From contig JACKPJ010000001.1 in NCBI GenBank assembly GCA_024233625.1, forward strand, positions 124,001-188,000: a DNA stretch of 64,000 bases, given 5' to 3'. A model generated the notes under the pieces. It was not told where the DNA came from, made no database searches, and saw only the letters and a program-made list of their open reading frames with translations. Both the position numbers and the translations under genes were made by a program. Shown in pieces: positions 8,286-17,600 of the stretch; the stretch's first letter is position 1, and each line of letters begins with the position of its first letter. This stretch comes from Deltaproteobacteria bacterium. Its GTDB lineage: Bacteria; UBA10199; DSSB01.

Positions 8286-9545
8286 ATGAAACGTTTTGGT
8301 TTAATTTTTGGAGTGCTTATGATCGGACTTGGTGTCATCAGCTGCTCCGACGATAATGAAGAAACCCCCACGGATAAGATCAGTTTGGATTCAACTCTTA
8401 ATTGGTATGGAAATAATCGTGAAACTTTAGAAAAATATCTCAATAATCATGCATTGGGTGGTACAAACTACAACACAAGTGATTATGTCGTTTTCGACTT
8501 TGATAATAGCACAATTTACAATGATATCGAAAATTGTTTTGTGGCTTACATGGCCCTCAATGGCCACGTCAAACGACCGGCTGGAAATGACTGGAAACTC
8601 ATCACTCCAGATGCTTCACCCGAATTAGAAACTGCTTTAGATACTAACTGTGCAGGTGATGGAGAGTTTCTCCCCACCAATGCAGATTGCGTTGATACGA
8701 TCTTCAGTGCCTATTATGAAGGTGCAGTTTCCTCTGAGCCCGATGCTGCTGATGCATTTACAATTGGCAGTAACAAACTCTACCGTCCTGATTACGCCTT
8801 TGGTGGCCAGATCATTGCAGGAAATACTCCTGTTGACGCAGCAACCTACTCTGCTGAAACTGCAGACTGGTGTCTAGGTCTCGGTTTAGATGAAGAAGTC
8901 ACCGTCGGTAATGCTAACTATAAACTGGCTATCCGTTTCTATGACGAAATCCTAGATGTTATGAAAGCTTTAGAAAAAGCAAACATTCCCTTTGTCATCA
9001 GTACGGCTTCTCCAGAATACCTGGTTGTTGAAGCTGCTAAACTCTTACCTGTTCAGCCCGATGCCGTGATTGGTGTACGTCTAAAAGTCGAAGATGGAGT
9101 CTACACCGGAAAAACCGTCGCTATTGGAGAATATGGCGAGGGTGAAATCATGAACTACCAACTCGGTAAAGTTATTAGCTTGTTAGAGTTCTATGAAGGT
9201 TTAAATACTTCAGGTCTTTCTGATAAGCAAATCATTGATGCAACCAATATCTCGGCTGGTTTTTGTGACTCCGATACGGATGCTCAATTCATCAAGTCGG
9301 CTAAACACGTCGCTTTTTGCTTAAACCGAAATAAAAGTGGAATCATGTGTCCAATGTATCATTGGCAAGCCAATGGAGATCCTGATCGTCCTGATAAGGA
9401 CTTCTTGATCAATCCTATTTTCATTAAAGAACATGCAAAAAGCAAAAAAGAAGATTCTTACTCTTGTAGTATCGAAGATCTTCCTGCAGGCATGGGAATC
9501 GACAGCATCGCTGCTGAAATTGAAGACACTGTCTACTGGGAATAG
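8286..9545 (+). CDS. HAD-superfamily phosphatase lipoprotein (phosphorylcholine-phosphatase-like)
   Basis: 419 aa from the ATG behind AGAAAGGA; an in-frame TTG 21 nt earlier lacks this site. Residues 1-20 are a lipoprotein signal (lipobox VISC, Cys20) followed by an acidic stretch DDNEE, so the enzyme is probably anchored in the periplasm. HAD motifs are present: motif I DFDNST (71-76) with both Asp, motif II FVISTASPEY, a candidate motif III Lys near GVYTGKTV, and motif IV GFCDSDTD. The sequence after motif I (IYNDIENCFVAYM) recalls phosphorylcholine phosphatase PchP. The exact substrate is not settled. Pho-box-like sites upstream suggest induction by phosphate starvation, which fits a phosphate-scavenging enzyme. 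A strong terminator follows 33 bp after the stop. Confidence 0.75.
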   Translation: MKRFGLIFGVLMIGLGVISCSDDNEETPTDKISLDSTLNWYGNNRETLEKYLNNHALGGTNYNTSDYVVFDFDNSTIYNDIENCFVAYMALNGHVKRPAGNDWKLITPDASPELETALDTNCAGDGEFLPTNADCVDTIFSAYYEGAVSSEPDAADAFTIGSNKLYRPDYAFGGQIIAGNTPVDAATYSAETADWCLGLGLDEEVTVGNANYKLAIRFYDEILDVMKALEKANIPFVISTASPEYLVVEAAKLLPVQPDAVIGVRLKVEDGVYTGKTVAIGEYGEGEIMNYQLGKVISLLEFYEGLNTSGLSDKQIIDATNISAGFCDSDTDAQFIKSAKHVAFCLNRNKSGIMCPMYHWQANGDPDRPDKDFLINPIFIKEHAKSKKEDSYSCSIEDLPAGMGIDSIAAEIEDTVYWE

Positions 9546-9578
9546 ATTTTTCATATTATTTTAATTATTTTTGTATTT

Positions 9579-9612
9579 AGCCACTTAGTTCTTTCGCTAA
9601 GTGGCTTTTTTT
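9579..9612 (+). terminator. Intrinsic terminator of the HAD-phosphatase gene
   Basis: Perfect 10-bp stem AGCCACTTAG / CTAAGTGGCT with an 8-nt loop, followed directly by a T-run. Confidence 0.85.
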
Positions 9613-9614
9613 AT

Positions 9615-9644
9615 ACTTTTCTTTGTCTTGATACAAAGAAAAGT
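9615..9644. repeat. 30-nt hairpin repeat, copy 1
   Basis: ACTTTTCTTTG and CAAAGAAAAGT pair perfectly (11 bp) around TCTTGATA. Same length and composition as the hairpins at 10011 and 23833, and directly after the terminator. Confidence 0.65.
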
Positions 9645-9661
9645 AACAAAAGAAAAATCAT

Positions 9662-9789
9662 GGCCAATGAGTAAAAGTCCTAAAATTTGAACCCTCAAAG
9701 CTAAACCCATCAAACTCGCTACGCTCAAACAGCGATGGGTTTTTAACGCTTTTCAGCTCCAAATTTTTACGGACTTTTCTCAAGCGGCC
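9662..9789. repeat. Long imperfect inverted repeat (extended hairpin element) 1
   Basis: The left half, starting GGCCAATGAGTAAAAGTCC, is the imperfect reverse complement of the right half, ending GGACTTTTCTCAAGCGGCC. The centre closes with AAACCCATC / GATGGGTTT. The ORF-less stretch 9546-10045 is made almost entirely of such structured elements. Confidence 0.6.
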
Positions 9790-9862
9790 AAGGAACAACT
9801 ATTATTCACCCTCTGTAAAAGACTATGATACTTCAAATATTATGAATATTTTTTGTAATTTA

Positions 9863-9995
9863 ATCCCCTTCGAAAAAATACCGTCAAAATCCGTTATGAA
9901 CGAAGCCAGCAAATTCGCACTGTTTGAGCCCGAAGGGCGAGTTTGCGAATTTGGGCGAAAGTGAATAAAGATTTTAGGTATTTTTTTCGGGGGAT
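9863..9995. repeat. Long imperfect inverted repeat (extended hairpin element) 2
   Basis: ATCCCCTTCGAAAAAATACC at the left end mirrors GGTATTTTTTTCGGGGGAT at the right end. CAAATTCGCA mirrors TGCGAATTTG nearer the centre, which holds GAGCCCGAAGGGCGAG. This looks like an intergenic mobile-type repeat; no coding sequence was seen. Confidence 0.6.
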
Positions 9996-10010
9996 AAAGC
10001 CCTTTCTTTG

Positions 10011-10040
10011 CTTCTTTCTTTTGGCTTTAAAAGAAAGAAG
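10011..10040. repeat. 30-nt hairpin repeat, copy 2
   Basis: CTTCTTTCTTTT and AAAAGAAAGAAG pair perfectly (12 bp) around GGCTTT. It ends 6 nt before the stop codon of the minus-strand permease gene, so it may also serve as that operon's transcript end. Confidence 0.65.
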
Positions 10041-10045
10041 AGAAA

Positions 10046-12679
10046 TCATTCATCAAACCGCAAAGCATCAGCAGGCTGTAATTTTTTTAAAGAATAAATC
10101 CCCCACAAACTGGCAATAGCTCCAGTAGATAAGGTTAAAATAAGACTTTGCAAGAGCAGAGAAAAATTGAAGTAAAAACGAATACTCCAACCAAAAAAGT
10201 AATAATGCACCACTTTAATAATAATCCAACATAGCGTGACTCCGGCGATTGCTCCAATGACGTATCCCACCCAAGCTAAAAGAATGCCCTGATAAAAACC
10301 ATAGCGATAAATATCTACTGGATCCATTCCCACCGCTTGAAGCAAACCAACCTCACGACGCTTTTCTTCCATTAACAAAGCAAGTGTACTTAAAATCCCT
10401 AAAAATGCCACAAAGAGGGCCACAACACGCAGAGCTTGTGTCACCTGAAAGGTTTGATCAAAAATCGAGAGCACGCGATCATACACCTCTTGTTGAGAAC
10501 GAACTCGCAAGCCTTGGGTAGACTCAGCCAAGGTCAATAAGCGCTGTAGTAGTTGCTCTTTCTGAGAGCTGTCTTTTAAATAAAACGCTAATGCTTCATA
10601 CTTATCGATATCATCGACTGATCCCGATCTCTGGAAATGCCATTGGCTAAATTGTGAATGATCAATATAAAGAACCCCTTGTTCCGAACTATAATCATAG
10701 AGAATCGCTTTAATCTTGAAGCTCCACTTTCCCCAGGGACTTTGAACCAAGAACACATCATCAAGCCTCAGCCGATTTTTTTGAGCAAAGGACTCTGAAA
10801 CAGCTGAGAGAAAAATCGGGCTTGAGCTTTGTTTAAAATTTTTTATTTCCTCTTCAGAAAAACTCTCCCGCTGTCCTGCCAAAAGATTCATGTAGCCTTT
10901 TTGCATTAAGGAACTCAAACGAATGCTAGAAACTTTTTTAACCTCACCATGATAATCAACTTCAAAAGTTCTGAGGGTATCGATCCAATCAATCTCCGGC
11001 CAGGAAGATACTTTTGAGTATAGCTCTTGGGGTAAAAATTTATTTAAAGGCTGGTCTCTTGATTCAAGGTCAACATAAATATCCCCTGGCACCGAGTCTT
11101 GAAGCCAATCTTCTAAAGATAGACGAAAGGAAGAAACCATCATTCCAATTCCGATCCAAAGTGAAATAGCTAAAGCTAGTGCAGCTGTCACCATACTATA
11201 ACGATAAGGATTTTCTAAAATCTGTACGCTGGACATCAGTGCAGAAGCCTGGCGAGTCCTCCTAAAAAATATTTTAAGAGGCTGCAAAAGCCAGCGTAGT
11301 AAAAAAGGTGTCAGACACAAAATTGACAAAAGTGCCGAAAAAGCCACAAGAAAAGCCCAGTTGGGTTGGGAAAAACTCACGCTTTGATAAGAAAAACCCG
11401 CAAGGAGCATCATCAAAAAAAATAAGCTCAAAAGTAAATAGGGGTGTTTGCGAATATGCTTTTCGTAGGAAAGATTCCGTGTCGCTTCAACGGGAGAAAC
11501 TGAGCTGGCCTCTAACAAAGGAAGCAATGCTCCCAGCAAAGAAGCTAGAGTTCCCAAAGCAAGCCCATAGAATATTGTCGAATTCGATAAGTAGAGAACC
11601 CCAACAAACCCCGACAAGTAGTGTTGATTAACCGTCTCTAAAACCTGACCAAAAATTAAATTGGCAATCAACCAACCTAAGACGATTCCTAAAGCTGAAC
11701 TGACAAGCCCCAAAATAAAAATTTCAATTAAAAAAATTACCCATACTTTCGGTCGACTCGCTCCCAATGCTCGCAAGACCGCTAATTGACTACGCCGGTA
11801 GAGCAGTGAAATACTCGCCGCATTATAAACAATAAAAACCGCAACAAATATCGAAATCAGTCCTAAAGAAATCAAGTTGTGTTGAAACGCGCTCAATAAA
11901 GATTGACCTTGCTGCAATCTTTTTTTCTGAGAAACGACCCGCAAATCAGGTTCAAATTGAGAAAGGTTTTGCTCAATCCACTCTTCGACTTCTTGCGATT
12001 GTAATTGGACATCGATTTGAGAAAGCTCCCCTATCATACCCAAGAGCTCTTGAGCACTGGCAATATCCGTTAACAAAGGAGGAGCTGTTTCCCATTGAGT
12101 CTCTTGAGACTCATAAACCTGGTAGGGAAAACGCAAAATTTTCCCCGAAAAACTCAACTCAAAAATACTTTTAGATTTTTGAGGGCACTCTTCTAAAAAA
12201 TTTTTAGGAACAAGAACCCAGCCTGGCCGCATCATCAGATTAAAAATTTGCTCACCTAGCTTTTTTTCAGATGAACTTAGCTTGAGGTTTTTTTTCGAAA
12301 AAAAGGCCGCTCGGCTAATAGGATCGATTCCCAACAAACTGATTTTTTTACTTAAAGGATCGACGGATTCTTTTTGGCCCATACAAGTCACAAAAGCTTC
12401 AATCAAAGGACTGACTTCCGAAACTCCTTTGATTTTTTTGACTCGCACATAATCGGCGTCCTTGAGTTTTCTTGCTTGAGGAAAAATAGTCAGATCTGCC
12501 TGACCGCTCAATTGCTCAATCGAATTTTCAAAAGAATAGAGGATACTTTGGTTTGCAATTTGAATCGCAATAAAAACAGCAATACCTGAAGCCATTCCCA
12601 ACACAGTCAAGAAGACTTTCAGCGGCCTTTGCCGCAAATAAGCACCACTCATCAAACGAAGCAAAGTCAGAAAAGACAT
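10046..12679 (-). CDS. ABC transporter permease with two FtsX domains (AttFG/YbbP-like)
   Basis: An 877-aa inner-membrane protein. An N-terminal anchor (RPLKVFLTVLGMASGIAVFIAI) is followed by a periplasmic MacB-type core. A first FtsX block of three helices contains the family signature YRRSQLAVLRALGASRPKVW. Then come a second anchor and periplasmic domain, and a last FtsX block with EEKRREVGLLQAVGMDPVDIYRYGF. This ten-helix double arrangement is typical of permeases linked to lipid or lipoprotein trafficking that work with a LolD-type ATPase. The start ATG overlaps the ATPase stop (TAATG), so the two are translationally coupled. It is the last gene of the attH-ATPase-permease operon. The cargo is unknown. 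Confidence 0.85.
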   Translation of the reverse strand: MSFLTLLRLMSGAYLRQRPLKVFLTVLGMASGIAVFIAIQIANQSILYSFENSIEQLSGQADLTIFPQARKLKDADYVRVKKIKGVSEVSPLIEAFVTCMGQKESVDPLSKKISLLGIDPISRAAFFSKKNLKLSSSEKKLGEQIFNLMMRPGWVLVPKNFLEECPQKSKSIFELSFSGKILRFPYQVYESQETQWETAPPLLTDIASAQELLGMIGELSQIDVQLQSQEVEEWIEQNLSQFEPDLRVVSQKKRLQQGQSLLSAFQHNLISLGLISIFVAVFIVYNAASISLLYRRSQLAVLRALGASRPKVWVIFLIEIFILGLVSSALGIVLGWLIANLIFGQVLETVNQHYLSGFVGVLYLSNSTIFYGLALGTLASLLGALLPLLEASSVSPVEATRNLSYEKHIRKHPYLLLSLFFLMMLLAGFSYQSVSFSQPNWAFLVAFSALLSILCLTPFLLRWLLQPLKIFFRRTRQASALMSSVQILENPYRYSMVTAALALAISLWIGIGMMVSSFRLSLEDWLQDSVPGDIYVDLESRDQPLNKFLPQELYSKVSSWPEIDWIDTLRTFEVDYHGEVKKVSSIRLSSLMQKGYMNLLAGQRESFSEEEIKNFKQSSSPIFLSAVSESFAQKNRLRLDDVFLVQSPWGKWSFKIKAILYDYSSEQGVLYIDHSQFSQWHFQRSGSVDDIDKYEALAFYLKDSSQKEQLLQRLLTLAESTQGLRVRSQQEVYDRVLSIFDQTFQVTQALRVVALFVAFLGILSTLALLMEEKRREVGLLQAVGMDPVDIYRYGFYQGILLAWVGYVIGAIAGVTLCWIIIKVVHYYFFGWSIRFYFNFSLLLQSLILTLSTGAIASLWGIYSLKKLQPADALRFDE

Positions 12680-13353
12680 TAGGAGATTAACCTCCCATCT
12701 TTCATATAGAGAACTCGGTCAGCAAATTGGCTCAGATTCTTATCGTGAGTTACCATTAACACGGTCGTCTGAAATTTTTTCCATGCATACTGCAATAAAG
12801 CAATGACGGATTCTCCACTTTTTTGATCCAAACTTCCGGTGGGCTCGTCAGCCAATAAAAGTTTTGGTTTGGCGAGCAAAGTCCGGCATAAAGCAACTCT
12901 CTGACGTTCTCCACCTGAAAGATCCTGCACCCGGCGATTTAATAAGGGTCGCATTTCCAGTAGATCCAGCAGCTCGATGATCTCTATTTGGCTTTCATGA
13001 TACTTTTGTTTCTTTAACATTAAAGGAAGCATTAAATTTTCTTCGACACTGAGCGCAGAAAATAAATTAAAGAATTGAAAAATAATTCCGACATCCTCTC
13101 CGCGATAACGAGCTAAAGCTTTCGCATGAGCGCAATGAATTTTTTGACCTGCAAAAAAAATCTCACCCGAACTCGGCCGATCTAAACCTGCAATTAAATG
13201 AAGAAGTGTGCTTTTTCCCGAACCCGAAGAACCTAATAATGTTGTCCAAGTTCCTGCGTGAACTTCCAAGTCAATTCCATTGAGCACATGCAGCTCTAGA
13301 TTTGACTTTAAATATGATTTTTTTAAATGAGATACTTTTAAAATTTTCGACAT
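12679..13353 (-). CDS. ABC transporter ATPase, LolD/MacB-like
   Basis: A 224-aa nucleotide-binding subunit. It has Walker A LLGSSGSGKST, Q-loop IIFQFFNLFSALSVEEN, ABC signature LSGGERQRVALCRTLL, Walker B LLLADEPTGSLD and the switch His in VLMVTHD. The EPTGSLD sequence and the length are those of the LolD/MacB/FtsE class that pairs with FtsX-fold permeases. It lies 15 bp after attH and overlaps the permease start by one base, so all three genes form one operon. It should power a mechanotransmission-type export or envelope-lipid process; the cargo is not deducible. Confidence 0.9.
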   Translation of the reverse strand: MSKILKVSHLKKSYLKSNLELHVLNGIDLEVHAGTWTTLLGSSGSGKSTLLHLIAGLDRPSSGEIFFAGQKIHCAHAKALARYRGEDVGIIFQFFNLFSALSVEENLMLPLMLKKQKYHESQIEIIELLDLLEMRPLLNRRVQDLSGGERQRVALCRTLLAKPKLLLADEPTGSLDQKSGESVIALLQYAWKKFQTTVLMVTHDKNLSQFADRVLYMKDGRLIS

Positions 13354-13368
13354 ATTTAATTTGATATA

Positions 13369-14559
13369 TTAGATTTGTTGTTCAAATTTTCTCGCATAAC
13401 CCGTCATCTCTAAATAAGCATCGCTTTGATATTGCTTGCCTTGATGCTGGATTTTTGCTTCAACACTACCTTCCCAATAAACGACTTGGGCACTTTTTTG
13501 AGTTATCAATTCTTGGTGATTAAAATGTGCCTTTAATTTTACATTTAGATCAAATCGAGAAATTTTAAGACTCCACTCCACAGGGTACTTTGCTCCTGAT
13601 TGAGGACTTTGCCAAACCTTCTTTGCAATCCATTTAATATCCTCACGCTTCAAAGCATGTGAATTTCCCAAAGTATCCAAATAGGTACCGCTATAATAAT
13701 CATACTGAGAGCCGCGTTCATCACGAACCCGAAACAACATCAAAGCAGCACCATTTTTTAAAGGCAAACTGAGCCAATCCCACCCGATCTGCGTTTTTGA
13801 CAAAGTTGAACTACTGAATTCATGATCCATCCATGCCTGGCCCGTCACATCAACTCTTTTTCCATCGAGCTGTAAACTCCCTTTCGTCGGCAAATGAGTA
13901 TAAGAATAATAGTAGCTACCATTAACCTGGCCCTTTTCATCTTTTTCTGCACCTTTTGCAGAAAATCCCTGGTCCCCATGCAAAAGAGGATGTTCTGGAA
14001 GCTCAAGCTCTAGCTTAATAAGTAGTTGAGAGTTTGCTTTTTTTCCCTCACCCCTTAGACTCAAAATATGACTGTTCAAGGTTTCGGCTTTCATTTGTGG
14101 CAACCAAACTTTGAGCTCATTTTCTGAAGCACCTGCCAAAGCCAAAACTCCTCTCTGGATTGACTCAAAATAATAAAATTTTTTCTCACTTAAATCACTT
14201 AAAGCCAAATGACCGAGATAAAGTTGATTTGTCCGCCAAGCACTTTTCTGATTTAAACCTTCTTTCTCTTTGAGCTGCTGAGTTAGTGGACGAAGTGCTC
14301 TGCGAAACACCGTCCACTGGAAACCAAACTGACGACCCTGCTCGTCTTGGAAGTGCCCTGTAAAATACCACCACTCTGTTTGAAATTCGAGATGGGCTCC
14401 ATGGTCTCGAGGGAAAGACCACTCATAACCTGGCTGGGCTTTTTTAAAACCTTCCGCAGCTTTTGCTGGTTTAACAAAATGCAAGATAAAAAAAAATGAA
14501 CTAAAAACCATCAAGCAAGAAAGAATTCTTTGATTATATCGCGTCATAATATGCGTCAT
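13369..14559 (-). CDS. attH: AttH/CrtC-like lipocalin-domain exported protein
   Basis: A 396-aa protein with an N-terminal signal peptide (ILSCLMVFSSFFFILHFV then PAKAAEG). The mature part begins with the family hallmark HLEFQTEWWYFTGHFQDEQG and QFGFQWTVFRR, and later GQAWMDHEFSSS and GWDWLSLPLKNGAALMLFR. These mark the lipocalin-like domain shared by AttH and carotenoid 1,2-hydratase (CrtC). In other bacteria this protein is encoded beside an ABC ATPase and an FtsX permease, exactly as here. Its biochemical role is unknown there; CrtC hydratase activity should not be assumed. ATG at 14559 is used (GAGATGA upstream); a second ATG four codons in is possible. GCGTCA box pairs flank the promoter. 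Confidence 0.8.
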   Translation of the reverse strand: MTHIMTRYNQRILSCLMVFSSFFFILHFVKPAKAAEGFKKAQPGYEWSFPRDHGAHLEFQTEWWYFTGHFQDEQGRQFGFQWTVFRRALRPLTQQLKEKEGLNQKSAWRTNQLYLGHLALSDLSEKKFYYFESIQRGVLALAGASENELKVWLPQMKAETLNSHILSLRGEGKKANSQLLIKLELELPEHPLLHGDQGFSAKGAEKDEKGQVNGSYYYSYTHLPTKGSLQLDGKRVDVTGQAWMDHEFSSSTLSKTQIGWDWLSLPLKNGAALMLFRVRDERGSQYDYYSGTYLDTLGNSHALKREDIKWIAKKVWQSPQSGAKYPVEWSLKISRFDLNVKLKAHFNHQELITQKSAQVVYWEGSVEAKIQHQGKQYQSDAYLEMTGYARKFEQQI

Positions 14560-14624
14560 TGAATCATCTCAAAAATCTGTGCAAATTGGATATAATTATC
14601 CTTATTGCGTCATAACATGCGTCA
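14541..14624 (-). promoter_or_regulatory. attH promoter region with paired GCGTCA boxes
   Basis: GCGTCA occurs at 14541-14546 and 14553-14558, and again at 14607-14612 and 14619-14624. Each pair has a 12-nt period, and the pairs are 66 nt apart. On the minus strand the distal pair provides TTGACG, a -35-like hexamer 19 nt from GATAAT. The proximal pair overlaps the attH start codon. This suggests a response-regulator or repressor operator; the protein is unknown. Confidence 0.5.
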
Positions 14625-14652
14625 ATTTTTAGGCTATTTTTTTTATAAGAAA

Positions 14653-17600
14653 TTACTCTTGGTCTCTCAAAGTAAAAGAGAATTGGGTTCCTACATTGAC
14701 CTGACTCTTCACCCAGATTTTGCCATGATTTTTTTCAACCATTTCTTTACACATCAGAAGTCCCAAACCTGTTCCTTTTTCACCCAAAGTTCCTTGAGAC
14801 GAAAAATGTGTTTCAGCATCAAAAAGTTTACCCAACTGTTCTTCATTCATTCCAAGTCCCGAGTCTGTCACAGTCACTTCAACATAGTTTCCGAGATTTT
14901 TAGCATCCACGGCAATAAAACCTCCCTTTGGAGTAAACTTGATGGCATTGGAAATCAAATTGCGAACCACAGTATCAATCATATTTTGATCCGCATAGGC
15001 AGTCACTTTATTTTCAAGAAGATTCTTGAGTTCTATACCTTTTTGTCTTGCACTAAAACGATAAAGCTCCAGACTGCGCTCAACAATTTCATCAATAGAA
15101 ATCATTGTCGGCTCATATTTCATGGATCCTGATTCAATACGGGACCATTGTAATAAATTATTTAGCAATTCAAGTGCATTTGTTCCTGCTTGAAAAATAT
15201 CACTACCAAACTCTTTAATCAGCTCTCTTTTCATCTTATCGCCACGTTCAGCAAGCATTTGCCCATAAGTCACAATAGGATTAAAAGGAGTTCGTAAATC
15301 ATGTGAAATGATTGAAAAGAATTTATCTTTCGTTGCATTAATTTTTTCCAGTTCTTTGGATTGCTTTTCTAAAAGGTCATTCTCCATTTTGAGACGTTCT
15401 TGTTCAAGTTTAAGTCTTTCCTTTTCTGCACGTTCAGCAATGGTCTGAACGTTACTAATTGAAATCGCTGCTTGTGTTCCCAAAATACTGACCATCTCTA
15501 CTCGATCATCAGTAAAAGCTTGCGTACTCAAGTTATTTTCTAAATAGACCACACCAACTAAATCTTGCTGATTTAAAAGAGGAATACAAAGTACGGATCG
15601 AGGCTGGTACTTCATAATATATTCGGTATTCATAAATCTTTGATCTTGGGTAGCGTCATCTAGAACAAGGTAAGTCTTTGTATGTTCAACGTATTGAACA
15701 ATTTCTGGAGAAATCGAATATTTTTGAGAAGCTTCTTCTAATGGAATTGATTTGAGCAATTCCGTTTCATCACTTTCTGCATTTTTATTGACTTGTAAAA
15801 ATAAACTATTTCCCTCAGCTAACATCAGGCTTCCGCTTTCCGCTCCAGCATTCTTGATCAATAAGTCAATCAACTTCTCTAAAAGCCGACTCAATTCAAT
15901 TTCTCCAGAGAGGATCTGATTAGCTTTTAGTATCGTTTCAATATCTAAATATGATTTTTTAGTAATAGTCGTTAAACTGGGAGAATCTTGCTTGGAAGAA
16001 GCACTCGCGCGATTAGTTTCTATCTTTATTAACTGAGGATATTTTGATTTAAGATAATTAATCTTGGCTTGAGATCCCCAACGTTGATAATAATAAATAG
16101 CCTCTCGCATATAGGTTTTTGCAATCCGCATATATGAACGTTTGAAATAATAATCACCCGCCAACTCACATGCAAGTGCAGCTTCCTGAAAAAAATTATT
16201 TTCATGTGCATGCTTAATAGCCCTTTCATAATATTGTATAGCAACCCCACTTTGACTCTGAAATGCAGCCAATTCTGCTTCAACAAGAAAATACTTATGA
16301 GCGTAATTCATCGGCCCTAAATTTTTCCATTTAAGAAGATGCTTCTGGTTTTTTCGAATTCTATGTAATAATCGGTGGACTCGCTTGGCTCCAGATTTCA
16401 AAAGAGCCAAACATATCAAGGAATCATAAAAATAAAACACAGGAACACTCGCAGTTCCAATCATCGCATCTTGATTTTTTTTAACCGTCTTGATGAACTC
16501 TAAGGCTTTTTCGTACTCCCCAAAATGATAAGCTAAAATGGATTTTAAAACATAAGCTTTTACAATCACTGCGCGGTCATTTTCAGCAAAAGATTGTCGA
16601 AGAATTTCTCTTTCATCCGCAGCTTCACCGAGCAATTCATAGGGATTTTCTTTAAGCTCTATAAAATTGTGAACAGCTTGGTGAAAAAGTTGTGAAACAT
16701 TCAAAACACTTAATTGGTTAGTACGTCGCATAGAATCAATCAGATGTTTAGCTTCTTCATCGATTTCAGGTAAATTCTTTGCTGCATAAAAAGCATTCAT
16801 CAAATAAAAAAATGAACTCCAACAACTGTATTCAAGATCACCGACTTCAAGACCTTTGCGTTCTCCTTCGAGCAAAGGCTGCAGAGTATCTCGCAAAGGT
16901 GCCTTCCAATGGTAAATAAATCCATAAAAACCGACATAAATGCGCGCCTCATGATTGGTTGCATTCAGTCGCCAGGTTAAATCACACATGATCTTACCCA
17001 ACTCATATCCTTTGTTAGCAAACCCTAAAATCCAAGCTATAATTAAAGCATAAGTGCCCAAAAGCATCGGGGAATCAATAGAATTTCCATATTTGATTGC
17101 ATTAATCAATGAGCGACACGATAAAATAACATAGAGTTCTTGAGAAAACATATAAGCAGGTGAAGCCATTTTGAGTCGTATTCTAGCACTTGCCTTCTTA
17201 TATTCATTTTTCATGAGGGGTGCATCCAACAAGCTATCAGTTTTTTTCCAAAAAAGCATGGCTGTTGATTTTAGAATATAATATAACACCAGGTAAGATC
17301 TGGGCTTTTCAGGAACTTTTTCTCCCAATATCTCCAAAGCTGCCAAGCCTGTTCGCACAGACTCTACCAGCTTATGCTCTGACATATAAGCCTGCATTTT
17401 AATTTCATATGCCAAAACTTTATCTAAAGGTGACTTAGCTGAATTCAATATAGTATCAACCCATTCATTGGTGCTCTCAAATTCCTTATTCATTGCAGCG
17501 GTCTCAGCATTTTCTAGATAAACTTTCAGAGTATAGGAATACTTATCTTGCCAAGAATTGCTAGGCAACAAAGCCAAAGACTTCTTAAAATACTCATAAG

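Noticed and set aside
14605..15132. 175-aa plus-strand frame opposite the end of the hybrid kinase
   Set aside because: Antisense to the conserved histidine-kinase domain; Phe- and His-rich composition typical of a shadow.
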